From contig NZ_VIGW01000001.1 of assembly GCF_007858435.1 (NCBI RefSeq), forward strand, positions 558,001 to 622,000: a stretch of DNA of 64,000 nt. Direction: 5' to 3'. Position numbers and translations under genes: made by a program. Position 1 is the stretch's first letter. Every line of letters begins with the position of its first letter. The stretch comes from Tsukamurella asaccharolytica. Lineage in GTDB: Bacteria > Actinomycetota > Actinomycetes > Mycobacteriales > Mycobacteriaceae. Under the pieces are notes generated by a model that was given only the letters and a program-made list of their open reading frames with translations, ran no database searches and had not been told where the DNA came from. This document shows positions 34,001 to 43,471 of this stretch, piece after piece.

Positions 34001-34340
34001 TGTACGCGAGGCCGAGCAGGTCGATCGACAGGTAGCCGAGGATCGCGGCCGCGACGCCGCCGCCCACCACCAGGACGGCGCGCCAGGCGTCGCGCCGCGG
34101 CGCCTCGGTGAGCCACCAGCCGATCCCCATGAACGTGACGATCGGCCCGAGCAGCGCGACGGGGACCGCGGACAACCCGGACTCGCCCGTGATCCGCACC
34201 ATGCGCGCGACGCCGCCGAGCACGGCCGAAACGCACATCGTGACACACAGCATGCGGGTCCAGCGGGGACCGCCCGCGAGCAACCGGTAGCCGAGGACCG
34301 AGCCGACGGCCCCGGCCAGCGCGATGAGCAGCGTCATCAT
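33978..34340 (-). CDS. Small four-helix membrane protein (DUF4345-like)
   Basis: A 120-residue hydrophobic protein with four predicted helices (about residues 3-20, 28-45, 60-76, 88-108). The pattern GYRLLAGG...RMLCVTMCVSAVLGGVARM...ESGLSAVP resembles DUF4345 proteins, of unknown function, but I am not sure. Two adjacent ATGs (34340 and 34337) could start it; the first overlaps the stop of the upstream membrane protein (ATGA). Its last 23 bp overlap the tail of the threonine aldolase gene on the other strand. Confidence 0.65.
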   Translation of the reverse strand: MMTLLIALAGAVGSVLGYRLLAGGPRWTRMLCVTMCVSAVLGGVARMVRITGESGLSAVPVALLGPIVTFMGIGWWLTEAPRRDAWRAVLVVGGGVAAAILGYLSIDLLGLAYIKFPRFG

Positions 34341-34747
34341 CGGATCTGCCGCACGATCGCCCATCCCGCGGCCATGCCCGCCGCGGCGACGGCGGGGGCC
34401 GCGAACAGGAACCGGACGCCCGCGGACGGGGGCATCCCGAGCAGCGACACCAGGCCGTAGACACCCACCGAGCCGAAGCCCGCGAGCACGCCGAAGGCGA
34501 GGAATCCGAACCACCGCGCGCCGACCACGTCGCGCACCGCGAAGAGCGCGCCGGTGAGGAGCGAGAGGACGAAGAGGCCGCCGACCCGGACGTCGAACTC
34601 CAGCGCCCGCCATGCGGTCGCGGACGAGAGCCGGGTCGCGGCGACGGCGGCCAGGGCGCCGCCGAGGGCGACGCAGGCGAGCGTGCGGCGGTCCGTGGGC
34701 AGCCGCGGACCGTTGGGCACCGGTCGGTCGGGGGGCCTGTCCTGCAC
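34337..34747 (-). CDS. Small membrane protein, unknown function
   Basis: A 136-residue protein with a Pro/Arg-rich N-terminus and about four hydrophobic helices (about 22-40, 50-68, 75-95, 105-128). No family is recognised. The GTG at 34747 is chosen since hydrophobic, coherent sequence begins shortly after it and it lies 21 nt downstream of the sugar transferase stop on the same strand; no convincing ribosome binding site is seen. It overlaps the next membrane protein by 4 bp. Both probably belong to the transcription unit of the sugar transferase. Confidence 0.6.
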   Translation of the reverse strand: MQDRPPDRPVPNGPRLPTDRRTLACVALGGALAAVAATRLSSATAWRALEFDVRVGGLFVLSLLTGALFAVRDVVGARWFGFLAFGVLAGFGSVGVYGLVSLLGMPPSAGVRFLFAAPAVAAAGMAAGWAIVRQIR

Positions 34748-34767
34748 GACGTTGACGATACGGCCCC

Positions 34768-36309
34768 TCAGTACGCGCCGTTGGAGTCGAGCACGGTTCG
34801 CACCGTCCGCGCGATGATCGCGACGTCCGCGCCGAGCGACCAGTTCTCGACGTAGCCCACGTCGAGCCGGATCGACTCGTCCCAGCTCAGATCCGACCTC
34901 CCGCTGACCTGCCAGGCCCCCGTGACACCGGGCTTGACCAGCATGCGGCGGAGCATGACCGGCGGGTACTGCTCGACCTCGTGCGCGAGCGACGGGCGCG
35001 GCCCGACCACGGACATCGATCCGCCGAGGACGTTGAAGAACTGGGGCAGCTCGTCGAGGCTGTACCGGCGGATGAAACGGCCCACCCGCGTGACGCGCGG
35101 ATCGTTCTTCACTTTGAACAGCGGGCCGGCGCCCATGTTCTCGTCGGCCAGCACCGCGCGGCGGGCATCGGCGTCGACGTACATGCTGCGGAACTTGATC
35201 ATGTCGAAGAACTCGCCGCCCGCACCGACGCGCTGGGCGCGGTAGAAGACGGGGCCCCGGCTGTCCACCTTGACGGCGATGGCGATGGCGATCATCACGG
35301 GTGCGGTCACGAGCACACCCGCGCCGGCGACGGCCAGATCGAGCGCGCGCTTGCCGAGCCCGAAGGAGCGGGACGGGCGGGGCGCGGCGACGGCGGCCAT
35401 CGGCGTCCGGCCGACCGAACCGCTGACCACCCGGGAGGCCGCGACCTCGGGGAGCCCCGCGGTCACCACGAGCTCGATGCCCTCCGCCGCGAGCTGCCAC
35501 ATCAGCTCGCGCAGGTCGTCCGGGCCCAGGGAGTCCGTGGCGGTGAGCACCACGATGCCGACCCCGCTCTCGCGCGCGGCTTCGAGCACCGTGCGGTCCG
35601 TCCCGACGACGGGGACCCGGGCGCCGGCGATCTCGAGCGCGTCGACGACCACGGCGTCGTTGGCGGGCAGGCAGACGCCCACGACCTGCGCGCCCGCCGC
35701 CTTCGACTGGAGGAGACTCCGGATCGAGGCCGTGGCCGAGGCGAAACCGCCCACCACCAGGGTCGGCACCGCGGGCGCGGCGGACACGCGGCGCCGGAGC
35801 ACCCACCGCACGAGGAGCGCACCCGCGACGGCGACGGGCGCCGATGCGAAGAACAGCGCGCGGGGCAACATCTCGGGGAAGAGCAGCGCGATCAGGATCA
35901 GCGGGCCGTAGACGAGCTGGGCGGTCACCAGCACGCGGCGCACTTCGGGCGTGCCGAGCCGGAGCAGGGGAACGTCCATCGGGCGGGAGCGCCACAGGCG
36001 AAGGAACCAGAACAGGTTCGCTCCGATGACGAGGGCCGCGAGCTCGGGAACGCTGTCGCCCTCGGCGTACCCGACGATCAGGCCCGCCGCGGCGGCCGCG
36101 ATCGCGACCAGGGCATCCGCCACGGCGATCCGGCGAGCCGCGCGAGCGCGATGCTGCTCCGCGATCGCGCGCGCCGACTGCGTCTGCGGCCCGACGGGCT
36201 CCGGCCGGGGCGCGGAGTCCGGCCCGGGCGCGGGCGCCGGCGGCAGCACGATGACCTGCTGCGGCTGCGCGGGCGCGACCGGCGGCGCCGCCCAGGTGTC
36301 GATCGACAA
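34768..36309 (-). CDS. Exopolysaccharide-initiating sugar phosphotransferase (WcaJ/CpsE-like)
   Basis: A 513-residue polyisoprenyl-phosphate hexose-1-phosphate transferase that starts repeat-unit assembly on undecaprenyl or decaprenyl phosphate. A Pro-rich cytoplasmic N-terminus, four helices (about 60-170), a Rossmann-like CoA-binding-type region (TLVVGGFASATASI, about 180-290), one re-entrant helix (about 325-345) and the bacterial sugar transferase domain follow. Signature stretches are DSRGPVFYRAQRVG, FDMIKFRSM, RVTRVGRFIRRYSLDELPQFFNVL and SVVGPRP. It stands divergent from the sugar-biosynthesis cassette and heads the exopolysaccharide locus. Confidence 0.92.
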   Translation of the reverse strand: MSIDTWAAPPVAPAQPQQVIVLPPAPAPGPDSAPRPEPVGPQTQSARAIAEQHRARAARRIAVADALVAIAAAAAGLIVGYAEGDSVPELAALVIGANLFWFLRLWRSRPMDVPLLRLGTPEVRRVLVTAQLVYGPLILIALLFPEMLPRALFFASAPVAVAGALLVRWVLRRRVSAAPAVPTLVVGGFASATASIRSLLQSKAAGAQVVGVCLPANDAVVVDALEIAGARVPVVGTDRTVLEAARESGVGIVVLTATDSLGPDDLRELMWQLAAEGIELVVTAGLPEVAASRVVSGSVGRTPMAAVAAPRPSRSFGLGKRALDLAVAGAGVLVTAPVMIAIAIAVKVDSRGPVFYRAQRVGAGGEFFDMIKFRSMYVDADARRAVLADENMGAGPLFKVKNDPRVTRVGRFIRRYSLDELPQFFNVLGGSMSVVGPRPSLAHEVEQYPPVMLRRMLVKPGVTGAWQVSGRSDLSWDESIRLDVGYVENWSLGADVAIIARTVRTVLDSNGAY

Positions 36310-36454
36310 GTCCTGCTCCTCATATTTGTCCGGCGCCTGGGAATCGAATGCGACGTGCCCACCGGTAAGAATCGACAGTCAGCATATTGCAGTTGCGAAT
36401 ATCTAATACCGTGAGCTTCGTCTCACATGTTTGTCGTTCCCGAGGCCCCTCACC

Positions 36455-36473
36455 TCACGTCAGCGTGACGTGA
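36455..36473. promoter_or_regulatory. Perfect palindrome TCACGTCA-GCG-TGACGTGA
   Basis: Two 8-bp arms around 3 nt, placed between the divergent sugar transferase and methyltransferase genes; a likely binding site for a dimeric regulator that is not encoded nearby. Confidence 0.5.
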
Positions 36474-36652
36474 CGCCGCTCACAGCCGCCTCCGGCTGGA
36501 GGTCGAGCCTTCGCCGGAGCTACTGTTTGCACAGTTCACGGGCACGAACCTCGCGGTCCGTGCCCGATTCCCGCGCGCCGACTTCCCCGTCGTGGCGACG
36601 GCGAGGCGCAGCGGCCGCCCGTGGCGACCGTTGTCACGGTAGCTGCCTGACG

Positions 36653-36664
36653 TTGCAATCGCAA
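36653..36664. promoter_or_regulatory. TGCAATTGCA-family site upstream of the sugar cassette
   Basis: TTGCAATCGCAA has TTGC-N4-GCAA symmetry. A second half-site (TTTGCAATC, 36677-36685) follows. See the related sites at 45840 and 52506. Confidence 0.45.
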
Positions 36665-36747
36665 GATCATTGACAGTTTGCAATCAGGAAAGTTGTGAGG
36701 GTTATGCTCAATCACCGAAACGTCCGACAAGAGTTACGGAAACCATC

Positions 36748-37995
36748 ATGCACTGCCGTCTGTGCGGCTCGTCACAGCTCCGGAGCGTGGTCGATCTCGG
36801 TGCCACCCCACCCTGTGAGATGTTTCTCACGGCCGAGGAACTGGACCGGCCCGAGCCGACGTATCCCCTGCACCTGCGGATCTGCGAGGAGTGCCTGCTG
36901 CTGCAGATCCCCGCGCTGATCCTCCCGGAGGAGACCTTCTCCGAGTACGCCTACTTCTCCTCGTTCTCGGCGAGTTGGGTCGACCACGCGCGCCGCTTCG
37001 TGGACGAGTCGATCAGCCGGCTCGAGCTCGACGGCGACAGCCTGATCGTCGAGGTGGCCAGCAACGACGGGTACCTGTTGCAGCACGCCGTCGCCGCCGG
37101 CGTCCCCTGCCTCGGCATCGAGCCCTCGATCAACGTCGGGCAGGCCGCCCGCGATCGCGGAGTCCCGACGGTGACCGCCTTCCTCGGCCCGGAGACTGCC
37201 TCGCAGGTCCGCGCTGAGCACGGCCCGGCGGATCTCGTGGTGGCCAACAACGTTTACGCGCACATCCCCGACCTCCTGGGATTCACCCGGGGCCTGCGCT
37301 ACCTGCTCGCGGACGACGGCTGGCTGAGCATCGAGGTGCATCACGCGCTCGCCCTCGTCGCCGAGGGCCAGTTCGACACGATCTACCACGAGCACTTCCA
37401 GTACTACACGGTGCTCAGCGCCCAGCGGGCCCTCGCGACCGCCGGGCTCACCGTGGTCGACGTCGAACTCGTCCCCACCCACGGCGGCTCCATCCGACTC
37501 TGGGCCCGGCCCGACGGGGCCGCGCAGGCACCGTCGGACCGCGTGCGGGAGGTCTTGCTGATCGAGGAGGAGGCCGGGCTGCACGCCCTCGCCGGCTACG
37601 CCGGCATGCAGGCGCTGGCCGACCGCGCCCGGCAGGACCTGCTGCGCTTCCTGCTCGACTGCCGCGCCGCCGGCAAGCGGGTGGCCGGCTACGGCGCACC
37701 GGGTAAGGGCAATACGCTGCTCAATTACTGCGGCATCCGGCCCGACCTGCTCGAATACACGGTGGACCGCAATCCGTACAAGCACGGCCGGTTCACCCCC
37801 GGGACACGCATCCCGATCCACGCGCCCGAGCGCCTCGACGCCGACCGGCCGGACGTGGTCGTCGTGCTGCCGTGGAACCTCGAGACCGAGATCACCGAGC
37901 AACTGCGCCCCCTGATCGACCAGGGCACCGAGGTGGTCTACCCCATGCCCCGATTGCACACCGCGCGGCCGGTCGCCGCTACCACGGAGGTCTGA
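36748..37995 (+). CDS. SAM-dependent sugar C-methyltransferase (TylC3/NovU-like)
   Basis: A 415-residue methyltransferase with the three-part layout of NDP-sugar C-methyltransferases: a zinc-binding N-terminus (CRLCG and ICEECLLLQ give four cysteines), a central SAM-binding domain (VEVASNDGYLLQ, about 101-112; VVANNVYAHIPD) and a C-terminal domain with GYGAPGKGNTLLNY (about 338-351) and VDRNPYKHGRFTPGTRIPI. It would put a branch methyl on a keto-sugar nucleotide. ATG 36748 is the only start that leaves the zinc motif at the N-terminus. The next gene begins 3 nt after its stop. Confidence 0.88.
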   Translation: MHCRLCGSSQLRSVVDLGATPPCEMFLTAEELDRPEPTYPLHLRICEECLLLQIPALILPEETFSEYAYFSSFSASWVDHARRFVDESISRLELDGDSLIVEVASNDGYLLQHAVAAGVPCLGIEPSINVGQAARDRGVPTVTAFLGPETASQVRAEHGPADLVVANNVYAHIPDLLGFTRGLRYLLADDGWLSIEVHHALALVAEGQFDTIYHEHFQYYTVLSAQRALATAGLTVVDVELVPTHGGSIRLWARPDGAAQAPSDRVREVLLIEEEAGLHALAGYAGMQALADRARQDLLRFLLDCRAAGKRVAGYGAPGKGNTLLNYCGIRPDLLEYTVDRNPYKHGRFTPGTRIPIHAPERLDADRPDVVVVLPWNLETEITEQLRPLIDQGTEVVYPMPRLHTARPVAATTEV

Positions 37996-37998
37996 GCG

Positions 37999-38781
37999 AT
38001 GAAGGTTGTCCTGTTCTGCGGCGGCTACGGCATGCGCATGCGCAACGCTGCCGACGACATGGTGCCCAAGCCCATGCAGCTCGTCGGCCCGCGGCCACTG
38101 ATCTGGCACGTGATGCGCTACTACGCGCATTTCGGGCACACGGAGTTCATCCTGTGCCTGGGCTACGGCGCTCAGCACATCAAGAACTACTTCCTCAACT
38201 ACCGCGAGACGGAGTCGAACGACTTCGTGATCCGCGGCGGCGAGGTGGAGCTGCTCGGCGCCGACATGCGCGACTGGACGATCAGCTTCGTCGACACGGG
38301 CCTCGAATCGGCCATCGGCGAGCGCCTCCGGCGCGCGCGGCCGCACCTCGACGGCGACGAGTACTTCCTCGCCAACTACGCCGACGTCCTCAGCGACGCC
38401 CCGATGAACAGCATCGTCGACCGGGTCAAGGAGACCGGCTCCGCCGCCTCGATGCTCCTGGTACCGCCGCAGTCGTCCTTCCACTGCGTGGACGTGAACG
38501 GCGACGACAAGGTCACCGACATCACGCCGGTCTCCGAGTTCCCGATCTGGGAGAACGGCGGCTACTTCGTGCTCACCCAGGAGGTCTTCGACCACCTGCC
38601 TCCCGGCGGCGACCTGGTGGCGGACTCGTGCACCGCGCTGGCGAAGGAGGGGAGGCTGCTGGGCTACAAGCACCGTGGCTTCTGGAAGCCCGCCGACACG
38701 TTCAAGGAGCGGGCCGAGTTGGACGCCGGCTACGCCCGCGGCGACCGCCCCTGGATGGTGTGGAAGGAACCGGTCGGATGA
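37999..38781 (+). CDS. Sugar-1-phosphate nucleotidyltransferase (RfbF-like)
   Basis: A 260-residue enzyme expected to activate a hexose-1-phosphate as an NDP-sugar. VPKPMQLVGPRPLIWHVMRYYAHFG (lysine at about 24) and ILCLGYGAQHIKNYF are close to CDP-glucose-forming RfbF. The catalytic GGxGTR loop reads GGYGMR, so the usual Thr is Met; YFLANYADVL (about 125-134) supplies the metal-binding Asp. CTP or TTP as donor cannot be decided. The stop overlaps the PIG-L start (ATGA). Confidence 0.87.
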   Translation: MKVVLFCGGYGMRMRNAADDMVPKPMQLVGPRPLIWHVMRYYAHFGHTEFILCLGYGAQHIKNYFLNYRETESNDFVIRGGEVELLGADMRDWTISFVDTGLESAIGERLRRARPHLDGDEYFLANYADVLSDAPMNSIVDRVKETGSAASMLLVPPQSSFHCVDVNGDDKVTDITPVSEFPIWENGGYFVLTQEVFDHLPPGGDLVADSCTALAKEGRLLGYKHRGFWKPADTFKERAELDAGYARGDRPWMVWKEPVG

Positions 38782-39431
38782 TCGGCCTCTCCGCCGGCCG
38801 GATCTCCGAGATCGCGGTCCTCGGCGCGCACTGCGACGACATCGCGATCGGCATGGGCGGAACCCTGCTGCAGCTGGCGGAGGCCAATCCCGGCCTGCGA
38901 GTGCGGGCCTTCGTGGCCACCGGCGCGGACACCCCGCGGGAGGCCGAGGAGCGGGCGGCGCTCGCCGCCTTCGCCCCCGAGGCGGAGCTGGACATCACGG
39001 TGCTGGACCTACCCGACGGGCGGACCCCCGCGCACTGGCTGCGCGAGAAGTCCCTGGTGGCCGAGTTCCGGCGGTCGGCCTCGCCCGACATCGTCTTCGC
39101 GCCGCACCGCGGCGATGCCCACCAGGACCACCGTCAGCTCGCGGAACTCGTGCCACAGGAGTTCCGGGACCACCTGATCCTCGGCTACGAGATCCTCAAG
39201 TGGGAGGCCGACACCCCGCGGCCCACCGTCTTCAACCCGCTGTCGGCGTACGCCGCCATGACGAAGGCGCGGCTGCTCACGGAGCACTACCCCTCGCAGG
39301 TCGGCCACGACTGGTTCGACGACGAGTCCTTCCTCGGCCTGGCGCGGCTGCGCGGCATCCAGTGCCGCTCAGCGTACGCCGAGGGTTTCATGCTGGAAAA
39401 GGCGATCGTAGATCTCGGAGGCAATCGATGA
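38778..39431 (+). CDS. PIG-L family N-deacetylase
   Basis: A 217-residue zinc-dependent deacetylase of the PIG-L/MshB family. The first metal motif AHxDD reads AHCDD (about 17-21) and the second, HxDH, is found in GDAHQDHRQ (about 113-120). It would remove an N-acetyl group from an amino sugar. Coupled by ATGA overlaps to the nucleotidyltransferase before it and the epimerase after it, which places it in the modified-sugar pathway rather than in mycothiol synthesis. Confidence 0.88.
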   Translation: MIGLSAGRISEIAVLGAHCDDIAIGMGGTLLQLAEANPGLRVRAFVATGADTPREAEERAALAAFAPEAELDITVLDLPDGRTPAHWLREKSLVAEFRRSASPDIVFAPHRGDAHQDHRQLAELVPQEFRDHLILGYEILKWEADTPRPTVFNPLSAYAAMTKARLLTEHYPSQVGHDWFDDESFLGLARLRGIQCRSAYAEGFMLEKAIVDLGGNR

Positions 39432-40444
39432 AGGTCCTGCTCACAGGCAGCCAGGGATACCTCGGAACGGTGATGACGCCGGTCCTCCGCGCGGCCGGCC
39501 ACGAGGTCACCGGTCTCGATTCCGGCCTCTTCGCCGACCGCGTGCTCGGGCCGGCGGTGTCCGACCCGCCCACGCTCACCACCGACCTGCGTGACGTGAC
39601 GGTCGAGGAACTGCAGGGCTTCGACGCGGTGATCCACCTCGCGGCACTGTCCAACGATCCCCTGGGCTCGCTGGCACCCCAGATCACCTACGACATCAAC
39701 CACGCCGCGTCGAGCCGGCTCGCGCGCCTGGCGAAGGAGGCCGGGGTCTCCCGGTTCCTGTACGCCTCGACGTGCTCCGTGTACGGCGCGGCGGGCGACG
39801 GCCTCGTCGACGAGGCGGCGCCGCTCAACCCCATCACGCCCTACGCGATCAGCAAGGTGCGGGTGGAGGACGACGCCGCGGCGCTCGCGGACGCCGACTT
39901 CACGCCCGTCTTCCTGCGCAACGCCACGGCCTTCGGCTTCTCTCCGCGCCTGCGGGCGGACATCGTGCTGAACAACCTGATGGGGTACGCCGTCCTGACG
40001 GGCGAGGTGCTGGTGCTCTCCGACGGGACGCCGTGGCGACCGCTGGTGCACGCGCAGGACATCGCGCGGGCCTTCGCGACCTGCCTGACCGCGCCGAAGG
40101 AGACGGTCTCGGCGCGCGCCTACAACATCGGCACCGAGCGCAACAACGTGACCGTCGCCGAGATCGCGCAGGCCGTGGTCGACGTGGTGCCCGGCGCCGC
40201 CGTCCGGATCACCGGGGAAGCCGGGAACGATCCGCGGTCCTACCGGGTCGACTTCTCCCGTGCCCGCGACGAACTGGGCTTCGAGGCGCAGTGGACCGTC
40301 GCGGACGGCGCGGCGGAGCTGCACCGGTCCTACACCGAGTACGGGCTCACCGAGCGCTCCTTCCACGACGACTTCACCCGGCTCGCCGTGCTCAAGCAGC
40401 TGCAGGCCGGGGGCGCCATCGACGCCTCGATGCGCCGGCCATGA
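39428..40444 (+). CDS. NAD-dependent sugar epimerase/dehydratase
   Basis: A 338-residue extended SDR. The nucleotide-binding loop TGSQGYLG is at residues 6-13, VIHLAALSNDP at about 69-79, and the catalytic STCSVYG plus YAISK (about 116-142) give Ser, Tyr and Lys. The C-terminal half has the sugar-nucleotide pattern RPLVHAQDIARAF and YNIGTERNNVTV. It should epimerise, dehydrate or reduce the NDP-sugar. No separate 4,6-dehydratase is present in the window, so this enzyme or one elsewhere must supply the keto-sugar. Confidence 0.88.
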   Translation: MKVLLTGSQGYLGTVMTPVLRAAGHEVTGLDSGLFADRVLGPAVSDPPTLTTDLRDVTVEELQGFDAVIHLAALSNDPLGSLAPQITYDINHAASSRLARLAKEAGVSRFLYASTCSVYGAAGDGLVDEAAPLNPITPYAISKVRVEDDAAALADADFTPVFLRNATAFGFSPRLRADIVLNNLMGYAVLTGEVLVLSDGTPWRPLVHAQDIARAFATCLTAPKETVSARAYNIGTERNNVTVAEIAQAVVDVVPGAAVRITGEAGNDPRSYRVDFSRARDELGFEAQWTVADGAAELHRSYTEYGLTERSFHDDFTRLAVLKQLQAGGAIDASMRRP

Positions 40445-40449
40445 CCGGC

Positions 40450-41004
40450 TCAGCCCAGGCGGGCACGCAGATCGGCCCAGGAGCCGGCCGCGCTGTCCCG
40501 CGGCGAGACGATCGACGCGGCCAGCGGCCACTGCAGCGCCAGCTCCGGATCGGCGTGGTGCACTGCGAGATCCTCCGACGGGTCGTGCGGACGATCGATC
40601 CGGTAGCAGACGTCCGCCACCTCGGTCAGCGCCTGGAAGCCGTGCAGGAAGCCCGGCGGCACGTACAGCGTGCGGAATGCCTCGTCGTCCAGGCGGAAGG
40701 CCTGGCTCCGGCCGAAGGTGGACGAGTACGGCCGTGCGTCCACGAGCACGTCGTGCACCGCGCCGTGGGCGCAGCGCACCAGCTTCGCCTCCCCGCGGCC
40801 GGAACGGCCGTGCATGCCGCGGAGCACGCCCCGCGCCGAACGGGACTGCGAATCCTGCACGAATCGCGCTGCGGCGCCGGGCTCCCCGAGGTGATCGTCG
40901 AAGATCTCCGCGTCGAAGGTCCGGGTGAACAGGCCCCGGTCGTCCGCGTGCGGGGTGGGAACCAGCAGCAGGACGTCCGCCAGATCGGTCTGCTCGATGC
41001 GCAT
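40450..41004 (-). CDS. RmlC-like NDP-4-keto-sugar 3,5-epimerase
   Basis: A 184-residue cupin of the dTDP-4-dehydrorhamnose 3,5-epimerase family. RGVLRGMH has the catalytic His (about 74); the canonical Gln after it is missing (MHGR rather than LHFQ). LYVPPGFLHGFQAL, VCYRID (catalytic-type Tyr about 143) and ADPELALQWP are also typical. It could act with the C-methyltransferases at C3 or C5. It is oddly on the minus strand inside an otherwise plus-strand cassette, 5 nt and 14 nt from its neighbours. ATG 41004 is chosen; GTG 41031 would overlap the divergent gene. Confidence 0.85.
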   Translation of the reverse strand: MRIEQTDLADVLLLVPTPHADDRGLFTRTFDAEIFDDHLGEPGAAARFVQDSQSRSARGVLRGMHGRSGRGEAKLVRCAHGAVHDVLVDARPYSSTFGRSQAFRLDDEAFRTLYVPPGFLHGFQALTEVADVCYRIDRPHDPSEDLAVHHADPELALQWPLAASIVSPRDSAAGSWADLRARLG

Positions 41005-41018
41005 GGGGACATGCTGCC

Positions 41019-42118
41019 ATGAGACACGCACGTGCGTGCCGCGGCTGCGGCTCCGTCAAGCTCACCCGGGTGCTGGACCTGGGCCGCGTCCCCGCGGCGG
41101 ATCGCTTCCCGCCCTCCGAGTCCCCGGTGGACCCGGGCGAGTCCGCCCATCCGCTCGCGATGGACCTGTGCGCGGCGTGCGGCCTCGCGCAGCTCGCCGA
41201 TGACGACACCATCGCGGACGAACCCCGCGGAGTAGAACCCCGTGCCCTGCGCGAGCAGGCCGCGGACGCGGTGGCCCGGGTCGCCGGCGCCGGCCTCCTG
41301 CGCGGCACGACGGTGCGCGAGTTCGGCAGCCCGCACGGCGGCACGTGGCTGCCGCTCCTCGCCGAGCGGGGATTCCACGAGGCCGACGGTCCGGCCGACG
41401 TCGTCCTCGACAGCTTCGGGATCATGCACGAACCGGACCAGCGCACGGCCTTCGCGGCGCGGGCCGCTGCCGTCGCGCCCGGCGGCGTACTGCTCCTGCA
41501 GTACCAGCCGCTGGGGGGCATCGTCGACCAGTTGCAGTGGACCGCCCTGCGGCACGGGCACTTCGGCTACTACACGCTCACCGCGTTGCTGCCTCTGCTC
41601 GCCGCGGCCGGCCTGGAACCGGTGCGCGCCTTCGAGTTCGACCTCTACGGCGGCACGGTGCTGCTCGCCGTCCGGCACCGCGGCGCGGCCGACGTGGTCC
41701 CCGGCGCGGGCGCCGCCGATCCCACGATCCGGCGGATCCTGGCCACCGAGGCGGGCGCCGGGCTCGCCACCCCCGCGGGCCTGCGGGCTCTCAGCGCGGC
41801 CCCGGGTGATCAGGCGAGGGACCTCCGGGCCTGGGCGCAGGAGCACGCGGCCGCCGGGCGCACCGTCGCCGCCTACGGCGCCGCCTCGCGGGCCGTCGCC
41901 CTGTTCGCGCTCGCCGGGCTCGACACCGGCCTCGTCTCCTGCGTGGCAGACGCGTCACCGTCGAAGCAGGGGCGCCGCATGCCCGGTACCGACATCCCGA
42001 TCGTCGCGCCGGAGCGCCTCCTCGCCTTCGACGGTCCCGTCCTCCTGACCCTGCCCGACCTGTACGACGAGGTGCTCGAGGCCTGGCCCGCCCTCCGCGG
42101 AAGACTGGTGAACCAGCC

Positions 42119-42122
<4 letters not shown>
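41019..42122 (+). CDS. Second SAM-dependent C-methyltransferase-like protein
   Basis: A 367-residue relative of the protein at 36748, shorter and more divergent. The N-terminal CRGCG and CAACGL cysteines keep the zinc site, and the C-terminal domain has AYGAASRAVALFALAG (about 286-301) and VADASPSKQGRRMPGTDIPI. In the central domain the SAM-binding glycine motif is weak (REFGSPHGGTWLPLL, about 101-115), so it may be a methyltransferase with altered specificity or even inactive. It overlaps the following aminotransferase by 4 bp. Confidence 0.78.

Positions 42123-43467
<1,345 letters not shown>

Positions 43468-43471
<4 letters not shown>

Larger units (their letters stand above)
36310..36747. 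promoter_or_regulatory. 438-bp divergent regulatory region of the exopolysaccharide locus
   Basis: This gene-free region separates the sugar transferase from the C-methyltransferase. It holds TTGCAGTTGCGAA (36387-36399), TTGCAATCGCAA (36653-36664) and TTTGCAATC (36677-36685), related to motifs at 45840 and 52506. A perfect palindrome TCACGTCA-GCG-TGACGTGA lies at 36455-36473, and a GGGCACG...CGTGCCC hairpin with an inner ACC/GGT stem at 36540-36565. TTGACA (36670-36675) is a consensus -35 box. An 80-codon frame inside looks non-coding. Confidence 0.55.

Noticed and set aside
36431-36673. An 80-codon frame in the region before the sugar cassette
   Set aside because: Arg/Ser-rich product, no ribosome binding site, and it crosses several inverted repeats, so the segment looks regulatory.
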